Shown: positions 31,995-42,299 of the stretch, piece by piece
Layout of the letters: every line of letters starts with the position of its first letter
Numbering within the stretch: position 1 is the stretch's first letter
Assembly: GCA_038277395.1 (NCBI GenBank)
Contig: CM076197.1
Coordinates: 74,743,348-74,807,347 of the forward strand
Length of the DNA: 64,000 bases
Direction: 5' to 3'
Origin: Dryocosmus kuriphilus
Lineage: Eukaryota > Arthropoda > Insecta > Hymenoptera > Cynipidae
The notes under the pieces: generated by a model
Told to the model about the DNA's origin: nothing
Databases searched by the model: none
What the model saw: only the letters and a program-made list of their open reading frames with translations
Translations under genes and position numbers: made by a program

Positions 31995-32629
31995 GGTACT
32001 AAATTAGGTGGGAATATGCAAGGCCGCCATTTTGGGTCCCCGCGAATTTAAAAAAGGGTAAAGCATTAAAAATAGTTGTAACAAAAATAATAAATTGAAC
32101 TATTCTTTGCAAACAAACATTATGCATCTTTCATATAAATTGTTTTCTTCATTACTATACCTCAAATATAAACTTTCGTGTGAGATATATAAACAGAAAA
32201 ATGAGCTTCTAACCTCACTTTTCACTTCAAACTTATATCTTTTTAATTTTCTTGAAATCTGTTCTAGAGCAATGAAGTAACTCGATTTCGTAAAAGCTGC
32301 ACTTCAGGTAATTAAATTAAGTTACTTTGATGATAAATAATCCATACGTTCCTAACATAATCTCAAATTAAAATTTGATTTCCAAACTTCTATCGCTAAG
32401 AGTTTATACACATTTTAAAACCTTTATGGGTCATTTAGAGAGAAACAATATAGAAAAAATCTATCTTTGGTACTGTGTTTTCAATGTAGAACTGTAAACC
32501 ATGCATTTTGTACCACTTTTAGTTCTTATTTAGCACAAATAATCACATGCGTATATCACAAGCATTTCCCGCGTATGCTTCTAAGACACAAAATGTCGGT
32601 TGCATATTCCCACCTAATTTAGTACCATA
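31995..32629. mobile_element. MITE with exact 26-bp inverted ends
   Basis: Positions 31995-32020 (ggtactaaattaggtggg...) match the reverse complement of 32601-32626 exactly. The 10-bp gtaaaagtag flanks both sides (31985-31994 and 32630-32639), consistent with a 9-10-bp target duplication as in Mutator-type elements. The interior is AT-rich with no transposase. Confidence 0.85.
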
Positions 32630-33045
32630 GTAAAAGTAGAGAGCTATTTCGAGATCAGGAAAACCAGGGCATTATTGGAATCGATTGAATGTAGTTGAAC
32701 ATTTTTTCCTCTTCTGATGAAAATGATAATCTCCGTTTGCAAATTCTAGTTGATAAGATCCGCCGTTTGGGCAATCGTGTAAAATTTATAAACTGGTAGC
32801 ATGGTACAGTCGACGCTCTTCTATTACGATCAGCATGTACGATATCGCCCTACAATGTAATGTAATTAGTTGCGACGTCTGCCGTGAACGGCAATGGTTT
32901 CCCGTTTCGAATCTTCCGATTTCAATTCCCCTGAAATTTTAGTTTCACTGATACTAAATGTACCCACACGAATCGGTACACGTACCTAGTATCACTTTAC
33001 GTCTGCCTTACGAGACGAAATCATTTATAATAAAAACTACTTATG

Positions 33046-34052
33046 GTCGGTTTCTTCATACCTCCCGATAGCTATCTTCTAGATATAGTTATTCGTCAGA
33101 TAAATAAAAATTCGTTTTCTTCACTGACACCGTTAGTTACGTATCTAACGGATAGCTATCCTTCATATTGGTACCTTTCGACACAAAAGGTACTAGAATG
33201 TTACTAGAAATCAAATGTGTAAGAATCTCTGCGTCGACGCGAGGCAAGTCGCAAGTTTAAATATAAGGTGTCAAAAAAATTAAATTATATTACATACAAA
33301 AATGAGATGCGAAAAACTTTTAAAAATGTGTTTAGTTCGTAAGATAAATATTTTATTTTATAATTATTTTGTATGTTATTTACAATTGGTTTCCTTTCTT
33401 GCAATAATTTTTAAAAATATATTCATATTTTTTTCAAGAAAATGTATTCATTTTTTCGTGCAAAATCCTATATTCTTATATCAAAATAAATACAGTTTTT
33501 GAAAATATCGTATTTCTAAATTATCTCATAAATTAAATTTATTATTTCGAAAGAATGCATACTTATTCCAGATTATTAACAATCGTTCTTCATTTATATG
33601 CAATAATTCAAGTACGTTATCCTTTTTTAAACCAAATCGTTTGAAAGATTCTGGGTCATCCCATATTTGAAAATTTTTCGCTTTATTTTTTATTGTATAT
33701 GATCTTCTTTCCACAAAGTCATCATCATCATCATCGTCACACTCAAAAATGTTCATAACATCGGGTAATAAATTCATTTTTATATTCAAGTTTTTATAAA
33801 AATAACGATTATATGAAGATGTTACTGCCAGCACTGTCTTATTTATTGGTTATGTCGAAAAATAGAAGCGCAATAGTTTCTTATAATGACACGGGGGGCA
33901 CTGGAGTCACTATCTGGCAGATATCCGCTACTTCGGTTCCGGATAAGTTTATCTGCCAGATACCTACTATCCAGAGGTAAAGAAAACTGATTTTGGGAGA
34001 TATCTTATGGATAAAGTTATCCGACAGATATCTAGAGGTGAAGAAACAGGAA
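33046..34052. mobile_element. PIF/Harbinger-like element relic
   Basis: The left end ggtcggtttcttca resembles the reverse complement of the right end tgaagaaacagg. Both are followed inward by repeated agatatc/gctatc and gataa words (33066-33170 and 33915-34035). A HARBI1-like fragment lies inside (33526-33834, minus strand). Ends and target duplication are not sharp, so limits are approximate. Confidence 0.55.
33526..33834 (-). pseudogene. HARBI1-like nuclease N-terminal fragment
   Basis: The 102-aa ORF has an acidic run (ECDDDDDDDF), RRSYTIKNKAKNFQIWDD and SFKRFGLKKDNVLELL. This follows the N-terminal pattern of Harbinger transposases (RxRxxxxxxxDDxxFxxRFRLxKxxxxxLL). Nothing resembling the downstream DDE nuclease follows before the stop, so it is a truncated copy. 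A domesticated short protein is possible but I see no support for it. Confidence 0.6.
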
Positions 34053-34203
34053 AGTTTGAGTCAATTCCAAGCGAATTTTTAAAAAATATCTTTGACCAAA
34101 CTTTTGGTTAGGTATCTTTCTGAAAACTTTATCCGAACCAATCCGAATCAGTGCAATGCAAATTTTCAATCCTTAATGTGCTTCTAAACACCAAGTTCAA
34201 TCC

Positions 34204-35064
34204 GTAACACTACCCAAGTGTCACTCACCGATTGGAATGAAACTTTGCGCATCGATGAAACACTAAAAAATATTGAACCCGTGTTTTTTATTTTTCCTCA
34301 ATACGCTTTCTAGGGGTGGAAACCACCCCTTGTAAGGGTGAAAATCCGGGAAATTAGTGTAAGCACTTACGTAATAAATCGCTTATAAGAAAATTGTATA
34401 AAGAGTTCTCAGAAATTCTTTTGCACCAAAAATTTATATTTCTTGCGGAAAAAAATATTTAAAAAGCATCAACCCCCTTGCAGGCACAAAACAAGATTCT
34501 GATAGTGGTATCGTTTCAGCGATCCTGGAAACCTCCAAGTATACATTTTCAAGGCGACTTATTTGCGACTTATAGGAATGTTTTATCGTCTTTTTACATT
34601 AAAAACCCTTAACTTAGGGGTGTTTCGAGTCTTGTAGGGGGTTGACGATTTTGTCCGTTATTAGTCGCATCAAAAGCTATATATTAAGGTAAAAATACAT
34701 CTGGGAATCGCATATTTGTGTCTTATATAATTTTTTCCCGTCTTTTTACCCTTTCAACCCCTAATTTAGGGGTGTTTTGTGCCTGAAAGGGGGTTGATGC
34801 TTTTTTAATATTTTTTTCCGCAAGAAATATAAATTTTTGGTGCAAAAAAATTTCTGAGAACTCTTTATACAATTTTCTTATAAGCGATTGATTACGTAAA
34901 TGCTTACACTAATTTCCCGGATTTTCACCCTTACAAGGGGTGGATTCCACCCCTAGAAAGCGTATTGGGGAAAAATTAAAAAAACACAAGTTCAATATTT
35001 TTTAGTGTTTCATCGATGTGCAAAGTTTCATTCCAATCGGTGAGTGACACTTGGATAGTGTTAC
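34204..35064. mobile_element. Foldback element with 290-bp inverted arms
   Basis: Arm 34204-34493 and arm 34774-35064 are reverse complements at high identity. For example, gtgtcactcaccgattgg lies near 34220 and its inverse near 35035, and ggggtggaaaccacccc has its counterpart near 34938. The 280-bp centre repeats gggggttga and taggggtg words. There is no ORF of note. This looks like a non-autonomous foldback transposon. Confidence 0.88.
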
Positions 35065-36039
35065 TGTAGTACTTGATTTACAGATTGATAAGGATTGAAT
35101 AATTGCATCGGATTGATTCAGGTTAATCCGGAATGAATTCCTATCCGAAACCTGTAATAAAATGAAAGTTGAATAGAAAAAAGGAGTTTTGTCGGGATTC
35201 TTAATAAATTAACTACTTTTCTTTGTGGCACCAATGATGTGGCACAGAGTCCAAAGAAAATTTAGGCGAGTGTTCTCTCCCCCAAAACAGGATAAAAGCG
35301 TAGCCACCTATGCCGGAACGCGATAATGGAGTCTACATTGAGTTTATGGAGGCTTTAAATAGTGGTCTGGCACGCTAGATGGCCCAGCAGAAGAAGCACT
35401 TTAAAACGAGGAGTGGTTTGAGTTGGAATTTAATAATCCTGTCGACGAAATACAGGCCGTTCAGAATGTAGTACTAATTTAAAAGAGACTAGGTATGTAT
35501 TTTGCGCTAGAAAGAGATAATTATTCTCTCTCTCTAGCCTGAGGAAAATGGGGGTTATTTCAGAGACTAATAGCTACTAGGAGAAAATGCGAACTTCTCA
35601 CTAAGGAAGCGGCTTAATTAATTGAACTAAATTTCAATTTAATTTAATTTTAATTACCCATCTGACCCGAAACAGTTCCAGTTTTACTTCAACAGAGCTC
35701 GATCTTTTATTCTTGAGAATTGACAGGTTTACAAATGAATGTATAATTGATGATTGGTGATATGGATGGATTTAACCCTTGGCGGCATGGTGGTATCTCT
35801 CAGAGACCACCTATTTTGGTATAATTTTTTGCAATTTCAGAGTAGTTTTGATTGGATTTCACTTACGTTTTTTTGTAGTTTCTTGATCAGGGGATGATAC
35901 GAAAGTGAAGTTTATTTTTAAAGGTTCTAAACTTTTTTATAATGCTTTAATATTTATAAACAAAGTCAAAAAACAGCCTGTTTTCTAAGGAAAAAATCAT
36001 TGATGACGGAACATTCAGTCATATCCTTACGAAAATTAG
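35065..36039. other. No gene recognised
   Basis: Mixed-composition sequence with a short CT microsatellite near 35525-35540. No ORF over 60 codons is convincing. Confidence 0.5.
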
Positions 36040-37230
36040 TAGACAGGGTTTCTGGGGTCGCTGATTACGAATCCGGAGCCAAATTTGCAGAATTCAAAAA
36101 AGCGAATCCAATATGGCGGACGAGTTTTCAAAAAATTAATGGATTTTCATGAACGTTTTTACTCGGGAGTTTTTCAGGTTTCTGAATACAAATTTGGAGC
36201 CCGATTTACAAAACTCAAAATGGCGGGTCGAATATGGCGGACTCGTTTTCAAAAAATTAATGGATTTTCGTGAAACTTGGCATCTGGGGGTTCTTGGGGT
36301 CTCTGATAGCGAATCTGAAGTCAGATTTTAACTGCTGTGACATCGATTCTCAAAAAAGACTTTCAGCTAATCCCAGCCTACTCTTAGCACTACCCAGAAT
36401 TAATAAAAAAAATTATATAAAAAAACAAAAAATTCAAAAACAACAAAAAATACAAAACACCAAAAAAAAAGAAAGAAGGAACTAGTAGTTTACCACGTCC
36501 ACGTCGTTAGTTCTGGGTAGTGCTAAGAGTAAGCTAGGATTAGCTGAAACTCTTTTTTGAGAATCGATGTATCTGCAGCTAAAATCTGACCCCGATTCGT
36601 TATCAGAGACCCCCCAAAAAACCCCAGATGCCAAGTTTCATGAAAATACATTAATTTTTGAAAACTCGCCTGCCATGTTGGATCTGTCATTTTGAATTTT
36701 GCAAATTGGGCTCCAGATTCGTAATCAGATACCCCAAAAACCCCCAGATGCCAAGTTTCACGAAAATCCATTATTTGTTTTACAACTCGTCCACCATATA
36801 GGATCCGAAATTTTGGGTTTTGCAATTCTGGCTCCGCATTCACGATCAGCGACCCCGAAAACCTCCAGATGCTAAGTTTCATGAAAATACATTAATTTTT
36901 GAAAACTCGTCCGCTATATTTGATCTGCCATTTTCAATCTTGCAAATCAGGCTTCAGATTCGTAATCAGAGATCCCAAAAACCCCCGGAATGCCAAGTTT
37001 CATGAAAATCCGTTAGTTTTTGAAAACTCGTCCGACATATTGGATCAGCCATTTTGGATTTTGCAAATCTGACTCTGGATTCGTGATTAGCGACCCCGAA
37101 AACTCCCAGGTGCCAAGTTTCATGAAAATACATTAACTTTTTGAAAACTCGTCTGCCATATTGAATGCGCCATTTTGAATTTTGCAAATCGGGCTCCAGA
37201 TTCGTGATCAGCGACCCCGAAAACCCCTAA
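36040..37230. repeat. 120-bp satellite-like tandem repeat arranged as an inverted pair
   Basis: Units containing ccaagtttcatgaaaa recur on the right side near 36631, 36750, 36869, 36991 and 37112, a period of about 120 bp. The left block (36040-36400) has the same units in the opposite orientation. The two meet around 36400-36510, where cttagcactacccagaa and ttctgggtagtgctaag mirror each other. The phrase atggcggacgagttttcaaaa is shared by all units. The ORFs here are by-products of the repeat. Confidence 0.85.
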
Positions 37231-37698
37231 GGTAAATATAAACGTAAAATTTGTTTAATAGAAAAATGTGTGCCGCAAAGGGTTAAGGTTTGTGATTTGC
37301 ATTGCTTTTTGTTAGTTCCTCCTTTAAATAAATTATATAAGCGAGTTGTTTTCAATTTTGTGATTTCCAACTAATAATTAATGTCTTTGGAAAATCTTCC
37401 CATGATTTTTTCGTTTCCTGAAAATGTCTTCTCATAAGCAGAATTGGATTAGGACATGAAAACTGGTACAGTGCATAAAAATGCAAATCACTTCTATCAT
37501 CATAAATCTGTCCTTATATACGAATATCACCTCTTTAAATTTCAAAAATTAGAATTCTACAAAAAATTATAATACGCTATTATCCCTAAGATTCACATTG
37601 ATAAAAATTCTCGACTGATTTTTATTGTGACCTAAAATTTGCTTGTAAATTCATTTTCTTAAAACCAATATTTTTATATTTTTATATTAGGGTAATCC
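37231..37698. other. No gene recognised
   Basis: AT-rich spacer between two repeat blocks, with no supported feature. Confidence 0.5.
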
Positions 37699-40041
37699 AA
37701 AAAAGGAACAATATTTATTGATAAAAACGAGAGACAAACTAAATTTTTCAGACTAATATATGCAATTTTTTTACAATATCAGGCTTTTTCGAACTTTTTC
37801 TCTACTGATACTTTTCTCAATAAGAAGCTACTTTTTTCAATAAAGTGATATACAAAATTGATCGTACTAAAAAAATTTCAGTTTTGTTTAATAATATTTT
37901 TTAAAACTTCCTCACGAAAAAATATTATAGGAAATTCAGTATAGGCCTATAATGATTTTCTTATCATTTTTTTCGCAATTCTAGAAATATTAATATAGAA
38001 AATCATAAGAAATCAGTATAGAACTAAATAATTTTAAAATATTGAAAGGATTGATGCAAAAGAGAGAAACTACAGACGAATGATTGATTTATTTATTTAC
38101 TTAATATACGATTTCAAATTATTTCGAGGGGTTTCACACGATATTCCAAATTTCAAGAAATTTTACAGGATTCCAAAAGAGTTTAAAGTTTTCAAATACA
38201 TCAACGGATTTAAGTAAATTTCAAGGAATGTCAAGAGATTCCAGAGAATTTCCACGGATTTTAAGCGATTTCTTCAAATTTCATAAAAAGTTCACGGGAT
38301 TTCAAATGATTTCATAGATTTCTTAATGTATCCGGGGATTCTAAGGCTTTATAAAGGGCCTCAATGGACTTTGAGGGACTTCCGGGGATTTTAGGGGTTT
38401 TCAAAAGATTTTATGGGGTTTAAAAGATTTCTATGGATTTCCAATCATTTCCACTAATTTTAAGGAATTTCAAAGGTTTTACAGAAATTCTGAAGTATTT
38501 CGACGGATTTCAAGGAATTTCGCAAGATTTCGAAATACTTGAATGGATTTTAGAGGATTTAAAATCTTCCCAAGCATTTCCGGAAATTTTTAGGGAAATT
38601 CAGTGGGTTCTAACAGCTGCCGAAAAACTTCCACCGATTTTAAGGGTTTTAAAAGGATTTTACGTGATTTCAAAAGAGTTTAAAGATTTTAATTTATTTT
38701 AAAAGATTCAAAACAATTTCAAAAGGTTTTAAAAATTTTAAGGGATTTCAAAAAATTTTGTAGTATTTTCAAAGATTTCAAGGGATTTTAAAGTATTTCA
38801 ATAAATTTCATGAGATTGAAAAGATTTTATGGAAGCACTAACGATTTCAGAAACTTCAATGGATTTTAATTATTATTTACATTTATTTCAATGGATTTTT
38901 ATGACTTCCAAAGACTTCAAGGGATTTTACGGTATTTCAATGAATTTCGAAAGAATGGAGGAAATAAATAAGTTCTATTTCAAAGGATTTCTACGGATTT
39001 CACCGATTTCAAGAGATATTGAGGAATTAAAAAAATGTCCAAGGATCTTATTGATTTTAAATTAGTTTAAAAAGTTCGAAAGAATTTCAAGAAATTTCAA
39101 AAACTTTAAGGGATGTCAAAGAATTATGTAGTATTTCAATACATTTCAAGGGATTTTAAGGTATTTCAAAGAATTTCACGAGATTTAAAGGATTTTATTG
39201 AATCTCTAAGGATTTCAAAGGTTTCAAGTAATTTGAAGAGGTTTTAAGGGGGCTTAGTGCATTTTAAGGGATTCCAATGAATTTCAGTGAATTTTAGTGA
39301 AAATATAATATTTTATTTGAAGGGATTTTCCAGGATGGCAGCGATTTCGAGAGATACGAAGGAGTTTAAAAAATTTAAAAGGATTTAAAAGATATTAAGT
39401 TATGCTAAAAGAATCCAAAGAATTGCAAGGGTTTTAAAAAATTCCAAAGGTTTTCAAAGAATTTTGTTTGGTTTTCAAAGATTTCAAGGCATTTCAAAGA
39501 ATTTCAGAAGATTTAAGGAATTTTATAGGACGTCCAAGTATTTTAATGCTTTTAGGAAATTTTAAAAATATCAAGGGATTTTGAAGAATTTATAAGATTT
39601 CTAAGGATTTTAAGAGATTTTAGGATATTCAACGGATTTCTAGGGAAATTTGGGAAGTACATTTAATTTATTTTATTTTCAAGAGATTTTAGATGATTTC
39701 AACACATTTTCAACTATTTCACCTGATATTGACGATTTAAGAGGAATTCAAAAGGAATTGTCAGAGTACATGGAATTAGTACGGATTTTAACAGATTTAA
39801 AAAAACGTTAATGGACTTACAAATATTTCCAAATGTATGAAGAGATTTCAAGAGATTCTCGTAGATATTATCAATAGCAATAGTTCAATATTTCTTTATT
39901 ATCAGCGTTTCAATGTTCAACACGAATTTTATTAAAAATTGAATAAAAATATTAACCATAAATTTGTGATTATTCCTCTCTCCTTAGATGCAATATTTTT
40001 GACATAGGTATAAAAAATTATGAAAGAATTGTTCCTTTTTT
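37699..40041. repeat. Large degenerate array of short GGATTTCAA-type repeats, 14-bp inverted ends
   Basis: From about 38090 to 39870 nearly every line is a variant of aagggatttcaaagattt, a 10-13-bp degenerate tandem repeat over 1.8 kb. The 14 bases aaaaaaggaacaat at 37699-37712 occur inverted at 40028-40041, perhaps marking the ends of one 2.3-kb element. The ORFs at 38433 and 38829 are repeat-derived (runs of F, D, I, K and G). A smaller array of similar type lies at 56035-56300. Confidence 0.7.
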
Positions 40042-40631
40042 ACGTTCTTTTTTAATTTAGACTATTTTCATACTCTTTTTTTTATTCAAAAAGATCATTT
40101 TTGACATCCAGGATGCTCTTCTCTTCAGCAAGATACTTTTTGGATACTGTTTTTAATTCCATAAAGCATTTCGAAGCTTGTAATATTTAGAAACAATGTA
40201 TATTAAATATAATTTTAACTAGGACAAACTTTTAATAAAAGATAATTATTTACACGAAATAATAAAAGTGATTTGCTTTTTTAAACATTGATAAGAAGTA
40301 GTTATTAAATAAAAAATAAAAGACAATAGGTGTTTCCATTTCATCTTTATTTGACTGTGACTTTAAGCTAGCTGTTAATTTGAAAACGATCCTTAAATAT
40401 AAAGGCATTAAAAAATTTAAAGAACACAATTCAATAAATATATTTATTTTATTTCGAAATTTTGCACCACTCAGAGGTGTTTCGAATCTCAGGAGTATAC
40501 GAACCAGTAGTTTGAAAATTACAAGGGAAAGTTTGAGTTCGTTCGCCGAGGACACGATAAGCAGATTATAAGAGGTTAACGTATCCCTCGTTGTTGCAAC
40601 CGGCGCCGGGTGGTGTTACTTCCCCTATTTC

Positions 40632-40659
40632 CCTCTTCTCTCTCTCTCTCGCTCTCTCT
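40632..40659. repeat. CT microsatellite in a GC-richer patch
   Basis: An interrupted (CT)n run lies within 40566-40790, a stretch with more G and C than its surroundings. The patch could be part of a host gene's regulatory or untranslated region, but I see no codon or splice evidence. Confidence 0.6.
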
Positions 40660-40914
40660 ATTCTTTTTAGTTTCTCCAACCAACCTCCGTCATCCAACCC
40701 CTTTCCCACGAAACAGCGGATCTGTAACGTCGGCAGATAACCTCCGGCTCGTTTCGTAATCGGATTAGCAGCGCTAATGTACATTGAATTAAAATTTACG
40801 CTTTCGAGACCTTTATCGATGAAGTCGATGTTAAAAAACTATTTATTGGAGAAAGACGCTAGAGACGCTTGACGGGCTCGACTTAATGAGAAAAGTACAA
40901 GAGTAATGCAGGAC

Positions 40915-41657
40915 AGGGTTGCCACAATGAAAATTGAAATTGTACCCACAGGGAGCGGAAATTCGTACCGAAAATTCCGAAAACGTACTTTAGATCGCAG
41001 CACCATATACTACCAAAATTTTGGCGCGAAATTTGAATTATTATCAGATTTAAATTGTTTAAATTAAATTGATACTAAAGATGAAATAAAATATCTGCGT
41101 ATCTCCACTTAAACATCTGATTTAAATAATTTTAGCACACAAGGATCTTTTTACGCTTTTCATCAACCTAACGATCATTGTGTCATTTCCTCTGACGGCC
41201 TGTAGAGAAAGAGGTGGGATGACAATTTACTAAGGTCGCGCGCAGCGCTGTTTACCTTTAGATTCTGAGTTCTGGTTGGTAATAGAAATTCCTGCGACTA
41301 ATCAGAAGTCACCAATTTCTACTAGAGCAGTCCAAGTTATCGTCCTTTAGGCAAAAGGTTAGGCATGTTAGTACTACTACATATTCCGGTGTTTGACTTC
41401 ATGTACGTATAAGAAAAAGTTTGAGATACTACCTGATCCTACCAAGCCTAACTTTTCTACATAGTAACGTCAAGATGTCAAGTTGGATTGCTCGATTTAA
41501 AAAACCAAAAAGGCACGCTTTTTGAAGTTGTACCAAATAGTACATCACAAAAAAAACGTACCGTGTCAATTGTACCCGAATTGTCAAGGTGGTATCAACG
41601 TACCCCATTTTTAGAGATTGTACCTTTTGGGTACTAGAGTACCGTAAAAGGCAACAC
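40915..41657. mobile_element. hAT-like non-autonomous element (743 bp)
   Basis: The ends are agggttgcc and ggcaacac, with further gtaccc words inside each end. Flanking tgcaggac and tgcaggag (7 of 8 identical) fit an 8-bp hAT target duplication. No transposase lies inside. Confidence 0.7.
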
Positions 41658-41797
41658 TGCAGGAGGGAAAATGGAAGTGTGGGTGAAAAGGAAGGAAACA
41701 TTGTTTCTTAGAAAAGGAGGCAAGAAGCAAAATAAAAATAAAAGAGGGAGGAGTTGATAGCGATGAAGCAGGGATGCGGAATGGGACACTAATGTCG

Positions 41798-42052
41798 TTA
41801 TTGTAAGTAGCTGTATGGCAGGTAATGTTTTATAGGTTGGATGTTCCATGGTTGTGGACTTTGAATCTCTTTGCGGACGTTAAGTGACTCCGTGTGGAAG
41901 TCAGATAACGGTTTACTGCCGCTAACTTCTCCTTCGGACACTTCAGTGATTCTCGGCATATCGCACGCGCCATCCTGACAGGAACTTCGAAACTTTGGAC
42001 GGATTACATTGATTAGAGCCAGCTGTCTCCTAGGATCAACTGGATCATTCAT
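41798..42052 (-). CDS. Unidentified 84-aa ORF
   Basis: I do not recognise this protein. It begins MNDPVDPRRQLALINVIRPK and includes CDMPRITEVSEGEVSGSKPL, ending in HYLPYSYLQ. Residue variety and balanced composition look more like coding sequence than the AT-rich chance ORFs around it. The sequence is of mixed base composition and lies between two mobile elements. It could be a small gene, a single exon of a host gene on the minus strand, or a remnant. No clear splice sites or promoter were found. Confidence 0.35.
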   Translation of the reverse strand: MNDPVDPRRQLALINVIRPKFRSSCQDGACDMPRITEVSEGEVSGSKPLSDFHTESLNVRKEIQSPQPWNIQPIKHYLPYSYLQ

Positions 42053-42299
42053 TGACTTTGTTTCATTTTTATTAAAAGTGTGTCCTCTTTAAAATTATAC
42101 TTAATGTCCATTGATTTTAAATCTGGATTAGTTAAAAATTATTAATTGAGGAACAATCAGTCAGTCGCTGATTCAATTATTTTATTTCCACCAAAAAAGA
42201 TTTTTTTTATGATTCTGGGCCAAGTCAGCTATCAATATACATAACAGCTCTTTAAATTTAACTCATTCAGATTTAAAGAGTTATAATGTGCCGTTAAAA

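Noticed and set aside
38433..39065. Two ORFs of 89 and 78 aa
   Set aside because: They are translations of the GGATTTCAA repeat array, with repeating F, D, I and G patterns and no domain.
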